Shown here one piece after another: positions 40,537-49,414 of a DNA stretch of 64,000 nt (the first letter of the stretch is position 1; every line of letters starts with the position of its first letter). Under the pieces are notes generated by a model, which saw nothing but the letters and a program-made list of their open reading frames with translations, made no database searches and was not told the DNA's origin. This stretch comes from CAVRCA01 sp965218045. Its GTDB lineage: Bacteria > Pseudomonadota > Alphaproteobacteria > Acetobacterales > Acetobacteraceae. Position numbers and translations under genes: made by a program. The stretch covers positions 682,001 to 746,000 of the forward strand of contig CBDCJX010000009.1 of assembly GCA_965218045.1 (NCBI GenBank), read 5' to 3'.

Positions 40537-41664
40537 TCATCTTGGCAAACGGCGCGGGTCGAAGGCGTCCCGCACCGCTTCGCCGGTGAAGATCAGCAAG
40601 GTGAGCATGCCGCCGAGCACGACGAAGGCGGTGATGCCGAGCCAGGGCGCGGCGAGGTTGTTCTTGCCTTGCGAGACGAGCTCGCCGAGCGAGGGCGAGC
40701 CGGGCGGCAGGCCGAAGCCGAGGAAATCCAGGCTGGCGAGGATGGTGACCGAGCCGGAGAGGGTGAACGGCAGGAAGGTCAATGTCGCCACCATCGCGTT
40801 GGGCAGGATGTGCCGCCACATCACGCGGATATCCGACACGCCGAGCGCCTTGGCCGCGCGCACGTAATCGAGATTGCGTCCGCGCAGGAACTCGGCGCGC
40901 ACCACGCCGGTCAGGTGCATCCAGCTAAACGCGAGGAGAAAGACGAGGAGCACCCAGAAGCCAGGCGAGATGACGCTGGCGAGGATGATGAGCATGTAGA
41001 GCTGCGGCATGTTCGACCACATCTCGATGAAGCGCTGGAACAGCAGGTCCACCGTGCCGCCGTAGAAGCCTTGCACCGCGCCGGCGGCGATGCCCATCGC
41101 CGAGGCGATGGTGGTGAGCGTGAAGCCGAACAGGACCGAGATGCGGAAGCCGTAGATGACGCGCGCCAGCACGTCGCGCGCCTGATCGTCGGTGCCGAGC
41201 GGATTGCGCCAGGAGGGCGGCGACGGCGCCGGCTCGGCCATCCGCCGCATCGTGGTCTGGTAGCTATAGGGCAGCGGCGGCCACAGCATCCAGCCATGGG
41301 CGTTGATGGCCTTCTCGATGCCGGGGTCCAGGTAGTCGGCGTCGGTCGGCAGGAAGTCCTTGCCGAACGTGTCCTCGCTGTAGTCGTTGAGGACCGGCAC
41401 GTACCAGTGGCCGTCGAAACGGATCAGCAGGGGGCGATCATTGGCGATGAACTCGGCGAATAGGCAGATGCCGAACAGCACGAGGAAAATCCACATCGAC
41501 CAGTAGCCGCGCTTGTGCGCGCGGAAGATCGCCAGCCGACGGCGGTTGAGCGGCGAGAGTCGGAAGCGGTGGTGCGCTGTCGTCGTTCGCACGGCCGGTG
41601 TCGCGTCCCGCAGCGGCAGCAACACCGTCTGCTCATCGCGGCGTGAACCGGACGCGCGCGTCAT
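40537..41664 (-). CDS. yejE: Peptide ABC transporter permease YejE
   Basis: The 375-residue protein has one N-terminal membrane helix (GYWSMWIFLVLFGICLFAEFI), a periplasmic domain with NPLGTDDQARDVLARVIYGFR as the usual oligopeptide-permease pattern, and about five more helices. The EAA loop is EFLRGRNLDYVRAAKALGVSDIRVMWRHILPN, seen in pieces, and the tail is FTGEAVRDAFDPR. The ATG at 41664 overlaps the yejB stop by four bases, indicating translational coupling. It pairs with YejB in the inner membrane. Confidence 0.92.
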   Translation of the reverse strand: MTRASGSRRDEQTVLLPLRDATPAVRTTTAHHRFRLSPLNRRRLAIFRAHKRGYWSMWIFLVLFGICLFAEFIANDRPLLIRFDGHWYVPVLNDYSEDTFGKDFLPTDADYLDPGIEKAINAHGWMLWPPLPYSYQTTMRRMAEPAPSPPSWRNPLGTDDQARDVLARVIYGFRISVLFGFTLTTIASAMGIAAGAVQGFYGGTVDLLFQRFIEMWSNMPQLYMLIILASVISPGFWVLLVFLLAFSWMHLTGVVRAEFLRGRNLDYVRAAKALGVSDIRVMWRHILPNAMVATLTFLPFTLSGSVTILASLDFLGFGLPPGSPSLGELVSQGKNNLAAPWLGITAFVVLGGMLTLLIFTGEAVRDAFDPRRLPR

Positions 41665-42740
41665 CGACGTGCCTCGAAGTCGATCCGCGGGTCGACCACG
41701 GTGTACATCATGTCGCCGACGATCTGCATCACCAGGCCGAGCAACGTGAAAATATACAGCGTGCCGAACATCACCGGATAGTCGCGCTGGATCGTCGCCT
41801 GGAAGCCGAGCAACCCCAACCCGTCGAGCGAGAAGATGATCTCGACCAGCAGCGCGCTGGAGAACAGGATGCTGATGAAGGCGGCGGGAAATCCCGAGAC
41901 GATCAGCAGCATGGCGTTGCGGAACACGTGACCATAGAGCACCTGCGTCGAGGTGGCGCCTTTCGACCGCGCGGTGGTGACGTATTGCTTGTGGATCTCG
42001 TCGAGAAAGCAGTTCTTGGTCAGCATGGTCAGCGAGGCGAACCCGCCGGAGACCAGCGCGATGGTCGGCAAGACCATGTGCCAGAGATAGTCGAGCACGC
42101 GGGCCGGCCAGCTCCAGGTCTCGCTGCCGGAGCTGGTCAGGCCGCGCAGCGGGAACCATTGCACGAAGCTGCCGCCGGCGAACAGCACGACGAGGAGGAT
42201 GGCGAACAGGAAGGCCGGCACGGCGTAGCCGATCAGCACCATCGCGGTGGTGGCGACGTCGAAGTGGCTGCCGTCGCGCACTGCCTTGGCGACGCCGAGC
42301 GGAATGGACACGCAGTAGACGAGCAGGGTCGACCATAGACCGATCGAGATGCTGACCGGCATCTTCGACAGGATCAGGTGGATCACTGACTGGTCGCGGA
42401 ACAGGCTGCGGCCGAAGTCGAACCGCAGATAGCTCAGGATCATGTCCTTGAACCGGGTCAGCGGCGGCTTGTCGAAGCCGAACATTTTCTTGATGTCGTT
42501 GACCAGATGCGGGTCGAGGCCACGCGCGCCACGATAGTCGCCGCCACGCGTGGGAGCGGCCGCCTCGGCGCCGCCGGTGCTGGTCATGCGCCCCATCGTC
42601 TCGCCGCGCCCCTTCAGCTCGGCGATCATCTGCTCGACCGGACCGCCGGGGGCGAACTGGATGATGACGAAGTTGATGGCGATGATGCCGAACAAGGTCG
42701 GCACGATCAGCAGCAATCGGCGGACGAGATAGGCGGTCAC
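41661..42740 (-). CDS. yejB: Peptide ABC transporter permease YejB
   Basis: The 359-residue protein starts MTAYLVRRLLLIVPTLFGIIAINFVIIQFAPGGP, the standard start of oligopeptide-type permeases (shown in part), and has about six membrane helices. A long loop at about residues 45-90 carries GLDPHLVNDIKKMFGFDKPPLTRF, characteristic of YejB. The EAA motif is TTARSKGATSTQVLYGHVFRNAML in part. It forms the translocation pore with YejE. yejA lies 13 bases upstream and yejE overlaps the 3' end. Confidence 0.92.
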   Translation of the reverse strand: MTAYLVRRLLLIVPTLFGIIAINFVIIQFAPGGPVEQMIAELKGRGETMGRMTSTGGAEAAAPTRGGDYRGARGLDPHLVNDIKKMFGFDKPPLTRFKDMILSYLRFDFGRSLFRDQSVIHLILSKMPVSISIGLWSTLLVYCVSIPLGVAKAVRDGSHFDVATTAMVLIGYAVPAFLFAILLVVLFAGGSFVQWFPLRGLTSSGSETWSWPARVLDYLWHMVLPTIALVSGGFASLTMLTKNCFLDEIHKQYVTTARSKGATSTQVLYGHVFRNAMLLIVSGFPAAFISILFSSALLVEIIFSLDGLGLLGFQATIQRDYPVMFGTLYIFTLLGLVMQIVGDMMYTVVDPRIDFEARR

Positions 42741-42753
42741 GCAGCCGCCGCCG

Positions 42754-44598
42754 TCACTTGGCCACGCTCTGCTTCTGCTTGCCGGTCTCGGTATCGGCCG
42801 CGAGCTTGGTGTCGATCCACCAATCGTCGAACACGAAACCGGTGCGGATCACCTTGTCGGGACGGGCGAACTTGTTCCAGAAGGCGACGCGGAAATAGTC
42901 GAGGTGCCAGTTCGGCACCAGGTACCAGTGCCACAGCAACACCCGGTCGAGCGCGTGCGTGGCGGTGACCAGCGCGGCGCGATCGGGCGCGTTGAGCACC
43001 TTGTCCACCAAGGCGTCGATCACCGGGTCGCAGACGCCCATCACGTTTTCGCCGCCTTCCAACGCGGCCGAGCCGCATGTCCAATAGGCGGTCTGCTCGT
43101 TGCCGGGACTGTCGCTCTCACCGAACGAGGCCACCACCATGTCGAAATCGTAGGTGTCCATGCGGCGCTGGTACTGCGCCGGGTCCACCGTGCGCACGTG
43201 CGCGTCGATGCCGAGCTTGGCCAACGTCTGCGTGTAAGGCAACGCCACCCGCTCGAACGCGGGCTCGCTCAGCAGGATCTCGAAGGAGACGGGCTGACCT
43301 TGCGGGTCGACCAGCCGATGGTCCTTCACCTCGTAGCCGGCTTGCTTCAGCAGGTTGAAGGCGAAGCGCAGCTCCTCGCGGTTGGTGCCGGAGCCATCGG
43401 TCACCGGCAGCTTGAACGGCTGGGTGAACAGCTCCGGCGGCAGCTTGGCGCGAAACGGCTCGAGCAGCGCCAGCTCCGCGCCTTGCGGCGTGCCGGACGA
43501 GGCCAGCTCGCTATTGCTGAAATAGGTCGTGTCGCGCTTGTAGGCCCCATAGAAAAGATTCTTGTTGGCCCACTCGAAATCGAACGCCCAGGCGAGCGCC
43601 TGTCGGACGCGAACGTCCTTGAACACGCCGCGTCGCGTGTTCATCGCAAAGCCCTGCATCCCGGTGGGCAGCTGGTGCTTGATCTCGTCGAGCTCGACGA
43701 GACCCTGTTGTCGGGCCGGAAAGTCGTAGGCGGTGGCCCATTGCTTGGCGACGTTCTCCTGCCGGAAGTCGATCTGTCCCGCCTTGAACGCCTCCAGCGC
43801 GACCGTCGCGTCGCGGAAATACTCGATGCGTACCGTGTCGAAATTGTACATGCCCTTGCCGGTCGGCAGATCGCGCGCCCACCAGTTGTCGACACGACGG
43901 TAGGTGATGGTGCGTCCGAACTCGAACTTGTCGACGCGGTACGGGCCGGAGCCGAGCGGCGGGTCGGTCAACGGGCGGGAGAAGTCGCGCCCCTGCCACC
44001 AATGCTTGGGCAGCACCGGCATCTCGCCGAGGATGAGCGGCAGTTCCCGGTTCTGGTTGGACTTGAAGTGGAACACCACCCGGCGCGGCCCCTCGACCGC
44101 CACGTTCTCCACATCGGCGTAATACTGCCGATAATACGGGCGCCCGTCCTTGCGCAGCGTGTCGAAGGTCCAGGCGACGTCCTCGGCGGTGACCGGCGTG
44201 CCATCGTTGAAGCGCGCCTCGGGGCGCAGCTCGAAGGCGACCCACATGCGGTTCGCGGGCAGCTCGATCGTCTGGGCGAGATGGCCGTATGCCGTCGCCG
44301 CCTCGGCGGCCGAGCCGACCAGCAGCGTGTCGTAGACGCGGCCGATCTCGCCGACCGGAGTGCCACGGACGATGAAGCGATTGAAATTGTCGAAGCTGCC
44401 GATTGCCGACAGCACCGCTTCGCCGCCCTTCGGCGCGGCGGGATTGACGTAGGGGAAGTAGGGAAAATCCGCCGGCAGGTTGGGCTTGCCGAGCATCGAG
44501 ATCGCGTGCGAGCGGCTGACCGCGGCTTCGTCGGCATGGGCCGGGTGGAGGGAAGGGGCGATGAACACGAGGAGCAGGATGAAGGCAAGGACGCGCAC
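42754..44598 (-). CDS. yejA: Peptide ABC transporter substrate-binding protein YejA
   Basis: The 614-residue periplasmic protein starts at a GTG at 44598 with GGGAG five to eleven bases upstream. This gives a clean signal peptide (RVLAFILLLVFIAPSLHPAHA). The mature part has the SBP_bac_5 pattern: ERLSDANVLE is not in frame, but IGSFDNFNRFIVRG, ALAWAFDFEWANKNLFYG and FNLLKQAGYEVKDH are. It captures oligopeptides for YejBEF. An in-frame ATG at 44679 would add a basic 27-residue extension and is less likely. It diverges from the gene at 44783 over 184 bp. Confidence 0.9.
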   Translation of the reverse strand: MRVLAFILLLVFIAPSLHPAHADEAAVSRSHAISMLGKPNLPADFPYFPYVNPAAPKGGEAVLSAIGSFDNFNRFIVRGTPVGEIGRVYDTLLVGSAAEAATAYGHLAQTIELPANRMWVAFELRPEARFNDGTPVTAEDVAWTFDTLRKDGRPYYRQYYADVENVAVEGPRRVVFHFKSNQNRELPLILGEMPVLPKHWWQGRDFSRPLTDPPLGSGPYRVDKFEFGRTITYRRVDNWWARDLPTGKGMYNFDTVRIEYFRDATVALEAFKAGQIDFRQENVAKQWATAYDFPARQQGLVELDEIKHQLPTGMQGFAMNTRRGVFKDVRVRQALAWAFDFEWANKNLFYGAYKRDTTYFSNSELASSGTPQGAELALLEPFRAKLPPELFTQPFKLPVTDGSGTNREELRFAFNLLKQAGYEVKDHRLVDPQGQPVSFEILLSEPAFERVALPYTQTLAKLGIDAHVRTVDPAQYQRRMDTYDFDMVVASFGESDSPGNEQTAYWTCGSAALEGGENVMGVCDPVIDALVDKVLNAPDRAALVTATHALDRVLLWHWYLVPNWHLDYFRVAFWNKFARPDKVIRTGFVFDDWWIDTKLAADTETGKQKQSVAK

Positions 44599-44782
44599 CG
44601 TGATCTCCCGTGTTGCGTGGCTGCTACTCTGCCGCCTCCGGGCAGGATACTGAAATCGGTGTAATACCAGCTTCCGCATCTGACGACTCCCGCTTTGGCC
44701 GAGAGCGGTGGCGAGTGGGGTTACGTTAGAGAATCTGACATTCTGCTTGCCCACCTGCTAGCTTTCTGGTTATGTTCTGTTC

Positions 44783-45646
44783 ATGACGTTCGTTGTCCTC
44801 CCCGCCGCAGACCGCTTCGCCTACATCATGGGAGTATTGTGCCAAGCCGTTGCCGCGCGGGGTGCGGTTATCGGGCCCATCCACATCCTGATCTGGAAGC
44901 GGCTGAGCCGCACGGGCCAGCGGTTCGCCAGGCTTGTCGCCCGGGTCCGCTCGGGCGAGCTCCCGTCGGCGAGGCCGGCTGGTTGCCGCGCCCGGCAAGC
45001 CAAGCGGCGCAAGTCGGATGATCCGACGGATCGTCCGGTCGAGCGTCTGCCGCGCGGCCTTGCCTGGCTGTTGCGGCTGGTGCCGGAGGCGGCGGTCTAT
45101 GGCAGTCAGCTGAACCATCTGCTGTCCGACCCGGAGATGGTGGCGCTGTTGACCGCCGCGCCGCAGATGGGCCGGCTGCTGCGTCCGCTCTGCCAGATGC
45201 TGGGTATCAGGCTATCCGACCACCCTCTTTTGCAACCCGCGCGGCGTATGCGCGAGGCGGCTTCGGGCGGATCGGCATCAGTGACGAAGCAGCCTGGTGG
45301 CGGGTGGAGTTCTCCTCACCCGTCATTGCGAGCCGAGGGCGAAGCAATTCACGACCAGCCGGCGCGCACGAAATGCACGAGTGGTGGATCGCCACGGCGC
45401 TTCGCGCTCCGCGATGAGGATGTTGGGTCGATCCAGTCTCACCGGAACCGCTCTTGCGACTCAGCGGCCGCCGCCGATAGTGCGTCCGGTGACGCCGTCG
45501 CGCCCGAGCGAAAATCCGCCAGGACGCGGCGTCCTGCCGAGACTCTGTTCTACGCCGGGCTGCAACCGCCGGTCCGACTTCCCGACGTCCGCCCGAGCGG
45601 CGAACCACCACCCTGGGCCGAGCGCATCCGACCGATCAGACGATAA
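44783..45646 (+). CDS. Hypothetical protein carrying an in-frame palindromic repeat
   Basis: The open frame is 287 codons from the ATG at 44783. Residues 1-60 are basic and weakly hydrophobic (FAYIMGVLCQAVAARGAVIGPIHILIW), and residues 90-150 look like a compact helical domain (VYGSQLNHLLSDPEMVALLTAAPQMGRLLRPLCQMLG). A dispersed palindromic element (45321-45419) lies inside codons about 180-213, and the rest of the frame to 45646 is low-complexity, so the natural C-terminus may have been lost or replaced. A short alphaproteobacterial family of unknown function with this N-half seems likely, from memory only. Confidence 0.55.
   Translation: MTFVVLPAADRFAYIMGVLCQAVAARGAVIGPIHILIWKRLSRTGQRFARLVARVRSGELPSARPAGCRARQAKRRKSDDPTDRPVERLPRGLAWLLRLVPEAAVYGSQLNHLLSDPEMVALLTAAPQMGRLLRPLCQMLGIRLSDHPLLQPARRMREAASGGSASVTKQPGGGWSSPHPSLRAEGEAIHDQPARTKCTSGGSPRRFALRDEDVGSIQSHRNRSCDSAAAADSASGDAVAPERKSARTRRPAETLFYAGLQPPVRLPDVRPSGEPPPWAERIRPIRR
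45321..45419. repeat. Palindromic dispersed repeat inside the 44783 gene
   Basis: The left part reads CGTCATTGCGAG then GAAGCAATTC, and the right part GGATCGCCACGGCGC then GCGATGAGG (ends at 45419). The two halves are imperfect inverted repeats around a short centre. The same consensus (GTCATnGCGAG ... GGATCGCCACGGCGC ... GCGATGA) recurs at 55739-55835, so this is one family of REP/RPE-like elements. This copy lies within the open frame of the hypothetical gene. Confidence 0.7.
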
Positions 45647-45739
45647 AAGCCGGCGTGAGGGCGCCGGGCAGAGGCGTGACCTGATCGTTCCGACTTATCA
45701 ACAAAATCGAGGCGTCCCTGGTTCAATCAGCGCTTCGCG

Positions 45740-46519
45740 TCAGGCCAGCAGCGCGACCGCCTCATCGAGCAGCGCGGGATCGCCGACCGCCAGGGCACGC
45801 CCATCGCCATCCGGCCGGAGCGGCCTGCCCCGCCAGTCGGTCAGTCGCCCGCCGGCTCCCTCCACCACCGGCGCGAGGGCGGCCCAGTCCCAGACCTTGA
45901 GGTCGGCCTCGGCGATCACGTCGATCTGGCCGAGCGCCAGCAGGCCGTAGGCGTAGCAGTCGCCACCGAAGCTGGTGCGCCGCGCCGCCGCGGCGAGCCG
46001 TTCCCAACGCGGCAGGTCGGACGCGGCGAACATGTGCGGCGAGGTGCAGGAGAGCTCGGCGGCGGCGAGCGCGGGGCAAAGCCGACACACGGCGTTGCCG
46101 CCGAACGGGCCGCGAAAACTGGTTGCCCGGCCGGCGGCGCCGACCCAGCGCTCGCCGGTGACCGGCTGGTCGATGATGCCGAGGATCGGCCGGTCGCCGT
46201 CGAGCAGGCCGATCAAGGTGCCGAACACCGGGCGGCCGGTGATGAACGCCCGGGTACCGTCGATCGGGTCGAGCACCCAACGCAACCGAGCCTCCGCCCG
46301 CTCCAGGCCGAACTCCTCGCCGAGGATGCCGTGCTCGGGGAAGTGCGCGGCCAGGGTCTCGCGCATCGCGGCCTCGGCCTGGCGGTCGGCGATGGTGACC
46401 GGGCTTTGATCGCGCTTCAGCTCGGCGGACAGGCCGGCGCGGAACAGCGGCCGGATCACGGCGCCGGCGCGATCGGCGGCGCGCTCGGCGGTCTCGATCA
46501 ATCGGTGGAGCTCAGCCAA
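45740..46519 (-). CDS. hisN: Inositol-monophosphatase-family phosphatase, probable histidinol phosphatase HisN
   Basis: The 259-residue protein has the family metal sites: GEEFGLE near residue 67, WVLDPIDGTRAF near 82 and VWDWAALAPVVEGAGG near 210, with the aspartate WDWAA typical of the fold. Its short length and the DPIDGTRAFITGRPVFGTLIGL start region are closer to bacterial histidinol-phosphatases (HisN, IMPase type) than to CysQ. The start is a TTG at 46519, only six bases after the cytochrome gene, and no ATG fits. It would dephosphorylate histidinol phosphate or inositol phosphate in the cytoplasm. Confidence 0.8.
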   Translation of the reverse strand: MAELHRLIETAERAADRAGAVIRPLFRAGLSAELKRDQSPVTIADRQAEAAMRETLAAHFPEHGILGEEFGLERAEARLRWVLDPIDGTRAFITGRPVFGTLIGLLDGDRPILGIIDQPVTGERWVGAAGRATSFRGPFGGNAVCRLCPALAAAELSCTSPHMFAASDLPRWERLAAAARRTSFGGDCYAYGLLALGQIDVIAEADLKVWDWAALAPVVEGAGGRLTDWRGRPLRPDGDGRALAVGDPALLDEAVALLA

Positions 46520-46525
46520 CCGCGA

Positions 46526-47251
46526 TCAGGGCGACTTGGCGGCCGGGGCTGGCGTGCCGGGCGGGGCGGCGCCAAGATTCGGGGCCGGCTGCGTCGACAG
46601 GGCACGTTTTTCGGTCGGCGGTTCGGTCGCCGGCGTGCCGGTGGCGGCGGGCTGGGTTCCCTGGCTGCTTCCCGTCTGGTTCCCAGCACCCGGACCGGGT
46701 GAAGCGGCCGGTTGCGCGGCCGGCAGCGGCTCCGGGTTGGGCGAAAGGGTGCGCAGGTAGTCGATGACGTTGGCCCGATCCTTCTCGCTCGGAATGCCGG
46801 CGAAGCTCATTCGGGTGCCGGGCGCGTAGGCCGCCGGCTTGAGGAGCCAGTGGTTCAGCCCCTCGAAGGTCCACGGACCCTGCTTGGACTTGAGCGCGTC
46901 GGAATAGTTGAAGCCCTCCATGTGGCCGTGCTTGGCGCCGACCACGCCGTAGAGGTTGGGCCCGACGCCCGCCTTGCCGCCCTGATTGAAGGTATGGCAC
47001 GCGACGCAGATCTTATGGGTGTACGCTTCGCCGGCCTGCGGATCGGCCGTCGCCAGGAAGGGCGCGATCGGCGGAATTTCCTTCGGCGCCGCGGGTGCGG
47101 AGGAGGCCACGGGCGCGCCCTCGATCTTGATCGCAGGCTCCTTCGGCCGTGTTTCATGCACCAGGCCGACGCCGATCGTGCCGGTGACGAAGAACGCGAT
47201 GCCGGCAACCAGCACCGCGGCGATCGCCTTGTTGGCCTCCATCGTATCCAT
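46526..47251 (-). CDS. cycM: Membrane-anchored cytochrome c, CycM type
   Basis: The 241-residue protein has one N-terminal membrane helix (KAIAAVLVAGIAFFVTGTIGVGLV). A mono-haem cytochrome domain follows with CVACH at about residues 82-86 and the axial methionine in GTRMSFAGIPSEKDRANVIDYL. The last 75 residues are a proline/alanine-rich tail (AQPAASPGPGAGNQTG...). CycM-type cytochromes carry electrons from the bc1 complex to the terminal oxidase on the periplasmic side. The hisN-like gene starts six bases downstream, so the two are probably cotranscribed. It diverges from kdsB. Confidence 0.9.
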   Translation of the reverse strand: MDTMEANKAIAAVLVAGIAFFVTGTIGVGLVHETRPKEPAIKIEGAPVASSAPAAPKEIPPIAPFLATADPQAGEAYTHKICVACHTFNQGGKAGVGPNLYGVVGAKHGHMEGFNYSDALKSKQGPWTFEGLNHWLLKPAAYAPGTRMSFAGIPSEKDRANVIDYLRTLSPNPEPLPAAQPAASPGPGAGNQTGSSQGTQPAATGTPATEPPTEKRALSTQPAPNLGAAPPGTPAPAAKSP

Positions 47252-47355
47252 GCGGCGTTGCGAACCCCCCTCGGCCTACCCTAAAACGCGGCGCACCATA
47301 GGGAACCGACATTGGTCCATCAAGCCGGGCTCCAACCGCCATCTGGCGCAATCCG

Positions 47356-48102
47356 ATGAACCCGATCGTGGTGATCCCGGCTCGCATGGCCTCCAGCCGC
47401 CTGCCGGGCAAGCCGCTGGCGGATATCCACGGCCGCCCGATGATCGCGCACGTGCTCGACCGCGCCCGCGAGGCAGGCATCGGCGCGAGGGTGGTAGTGG
47501 CCTGCGGCGAGCCCGAGATCGCCGCGGCGGTGGAGCGGGCGGGCGGGATGGCGGTGCTGACCGAGCCGTCGCTGCCCTCGGGGTCGGACCGCGTGCATGC
47601 GGCGCTTTCCGCGCTCGACCAGGCGGGCGACTTCGATGTGGTGGTGAACCTGCAAGGCGATTTTCCGACCATTGAGCCGGCGGCGCTGCGTGCCTGCCTG
47701 AGCCCGCTGGCCGACCCGGCCGTCGATATCGGCACCCTGGTCGCGCCGATCGAGGATGACGCGGAGGCGGCGCGGCCCTCGGTGGTGAAGGCCGCCTGCG
47801 ATTTTGGTCCCTCCGCATCGGTGGCGCCGGCGCTGTATTTCTCGCGAGCGGCGATCCCGTGGGGCGCCGGCGCGCGCTGGCATCACATTGGCGTTTACGC
47901 CTGGCGGCGTGAGGCGCTGGCCCGTTTCGTCGTGCTGCCCGAGTCGGCGCTGGAGAGGCGGGAGAACCTCGAGCAGCTTCGCGCGCTGGAAGCCGGCATG
48001 CGGATCGGCGCCGCCCGCGTGGCCTCCGGCCCGTTCGGGGTGGACACGCCGGACGATCTCGATCGGGCCCGCCAGCTGCTCGCGCCCGGGGCAACGGGCT
48101 GA
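47356..48102 (+). CDS. kdsB: 3-deoxy-manno-octulosonate cytidylyltransferase
   Basis: KdsB makes CMP-Kdo from CTP and Kdo for lipopolysaccharide core. The 248-residue product starts with the pattern VVIPARMASSRLPGKPLADI, then GRPMIAHVLDRA, LPSGSDRVHAALS, and NLQGDFPTIEP. The tail HHIGVYAWRREALARFVVLPESALERRENLEQLRALE (seen in pieces) is the usual KdsB C-terminus. The ATG at 47356 is 105 bases from the divergent cytochrome gene. Its stop shares a base with the ATG of pheA, so the two are coupled. Confidence 0.94.
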   Translation: MNPIVVIPARMASSRLPGKPLADIHGRPMIAHVLDRAREAGIGARVVVACGEPEIAAAVERAGGMAVLTEPSLPSGSDRVHAALSALDQAGDFDVVVNLQGDFPTIEPAALRACLSPLADPAVDIGTLVAPIEDDAEAARPSVVKAACDFGPSASVAPALYFSRAAIPWGAGARWHHIGVYAWRREALARFVVLPESALERRENLEQLRALEAGMRIGAARVASGPFGVDTPDDLDRARQLLAPGATG

Positions 48103-48953
48103 TGGCGGGCGTGATCGCGTTCCAGGGGGTGGCGGGGGCCTATTCCGACCTCGCCTGCCGGGCCGCCTTCCCCGGCCACGCGACCTTGCCCAACGAGACG
48201 TTCGAGGCGGCGATCGAGGCGGTGCGCGGGGGACGCGCGCAGCTCGCCATGCTGCCGTGCGAGAACAGCCTCGCCGGACGGGTGCCGGACATCCACCACC
48301 TGCTGCCGGAATCCGGGCTGTTCGTGGTCGGCGAGCACTTCCAGCGCGTCGAGCACTGTCTGCTGGCACCCAAGGGCGGCCGGATTGCCGATCTGCGCCG
48401 CGCCCACTCGCACCCCGTCGCGCTCGGGCAGGTGCGCCGCGTGCTGCGCGAGCTCGGATTGCAGGCCGTGGTGGAGGCGGATACCGCCGGCGCGGCCCAG
48501 CTTGTCGCGCAATGGAACAATGTCGAGGACGCCGCAATCGCTTCGTCGCTGGCGGCGGAGATCTACGGGCTCGACGTGCTGCGCGCCAATGTCGAGGACG
48601 CCCCCCATAACACGACGCGGTTCTACATCATGGCGACCCGCCCGCGCATCCCGGAGCCGACCGAGCCCGACCTGATGACGACGTTCGTCTTCCGCGTCCG
48701 CAACGTCCCCGCCGCGCTCTACAAGGCGCTGGGCGGATTTGCGACCAACGGGGTGAACATGACCAAGCTGGAGAGCTACATGGTGAACGGCGAGTTCACC
48801 GCCACCCAGTTCCTCTGCGACGTGGATGGGCATCCCGAGCAGCCCGGGCCGCGCCGCGCGCTGGAGGAGCTCCAGTTCTTCTCCAGCGAGACCCGTGTTC
48901 TCGGCGTCTATTCCGCGGCGCGCTTCCGGCTGGAGCAAGGCGCGGCCGACTAG
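48102..48953 (+). CDS. pheA: Prephenate dehydratase
   Basis: PheA converts prephenate to phenylpyruvate in phenylalanine synthesis. The 283-residue monofunctional enzyme has the PDT domain: AFQGVAGAYSDLACRAAFPG, LAMLPCENSLAGRVPDIHHLLPE and ASSLAAEIYGLDVL, with NTTRFYIMA at the threonine-arginine-phenylalanine site. The C-terminal ACT domain (TFVFRVRNVPAALYKALGGFATNGVNMTKLESYM, in part) senses phenylalanine. There is no fused chorismate mutase domain. It overlaps kdsB by one base and its stop overlaps the stop of the DUF488 gene. Confidence 0.94.
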   Translation: MAGVIAFQGVAGAYSDLACRAAFPGHATLPNETFEAAIEAVRGGRAQLAMLPCENSLAGRVPDIHHLLPESGLFVVGEHFQRVEHCLLAPKGGRIADLRRAHSHPVALGQVRRVLRELGLQAVVEADTAGAAQLVAQWNNVEDAAIASSLAAEIYGLDVLRANVEDAPHNTTRFYIMATRPRIPEPTEPDLMTTFVFRVRNVPAALYKALGGFATNGVNMTKLESYMVNGEFTATQFLCDVDGHPEQPGPRRALEELQFFSSETRVLGVYSAARFRLEQGAAD

Positions 48954-49414
48954 ATCGCGAGATGCTCGACCTGCTGTCCGGTGCGTTGCGCGATCAGCGC
49001 CGCCACGATCGCGCGATGGCAGATGCGGTGATCGTGCTCGAAGCACAGCAGACACGACGGCGCGTGGCTCGCCTCGTCGGTCGCGCGGGCAAGCTCGGCT
49101 TGTGCCCGGTCCGAGGTCATGTGTTCGGCGAAGATGGCGCGCATCCGCTCCGGGTGGCCGGCGCGCACCGCGAGCCGCCCCTCCTTGGGCGTGCCCAGGC
49201 CCTGCAGGTGCAGGTAGTCGATCCCGTGCTCGGCGAGGCTCGCGGCCAACAGGCGCTTCGAAAAGCCGGGCTTGCGCGAGGAGGCGACGGCGCGCACGTC
49301 GATCAGCAGCGCCACCGAGGCGGCACGCAGGGCGTCGATCACCGCGCCGAGGGTGCAGCCCTCGTAGCCGATCGTCCGCAGCGCGGGCGGGTTCAGAACG
49401 GCGCCGGATACCAA
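48950..49414 (-). CDS. DUF488 family protein
   Basis: The 154-residue protein matches DUF488: RTIGYEGCTLGAVIDALRAASVALLIDVRAVASSRKPGF (given in part) at the start, YLHLQGLGTPKEGR in the middle, and CLLCFEHDHRICHRAIVA near the C-terminus with the conserved cysteine-histidine pairs. A TTG at 49414 is the only in-frame start close to the family start; it lies inside the 3' end of the lipoprotein gene. The function is unknown. It converges on pheA with a four-base overlap. Confidence 0.8.
   Translation of the reverse strand: MVSGAVLNPPALRTIGYEGCTLGAVIDALRAASVALLIDVRAVASSRKPGFSKRLLAASLAEHGIDYLHLQGLGTPKEGRLAVRAGHPERMRAIFAEHMTSDRAQAELARATDEASHAPSCLLCFEHDHRICHRAIVAALIAQRTGQQVEHLAI

Noticed and set aside
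44774..44791. Repeated GTTC words near 44774, 44779 and 44788, like an alphaproteobacterial SOS box.
   Set aside because: The spacings are 1, 5 and 10 bases, not the seven needed for LexA.
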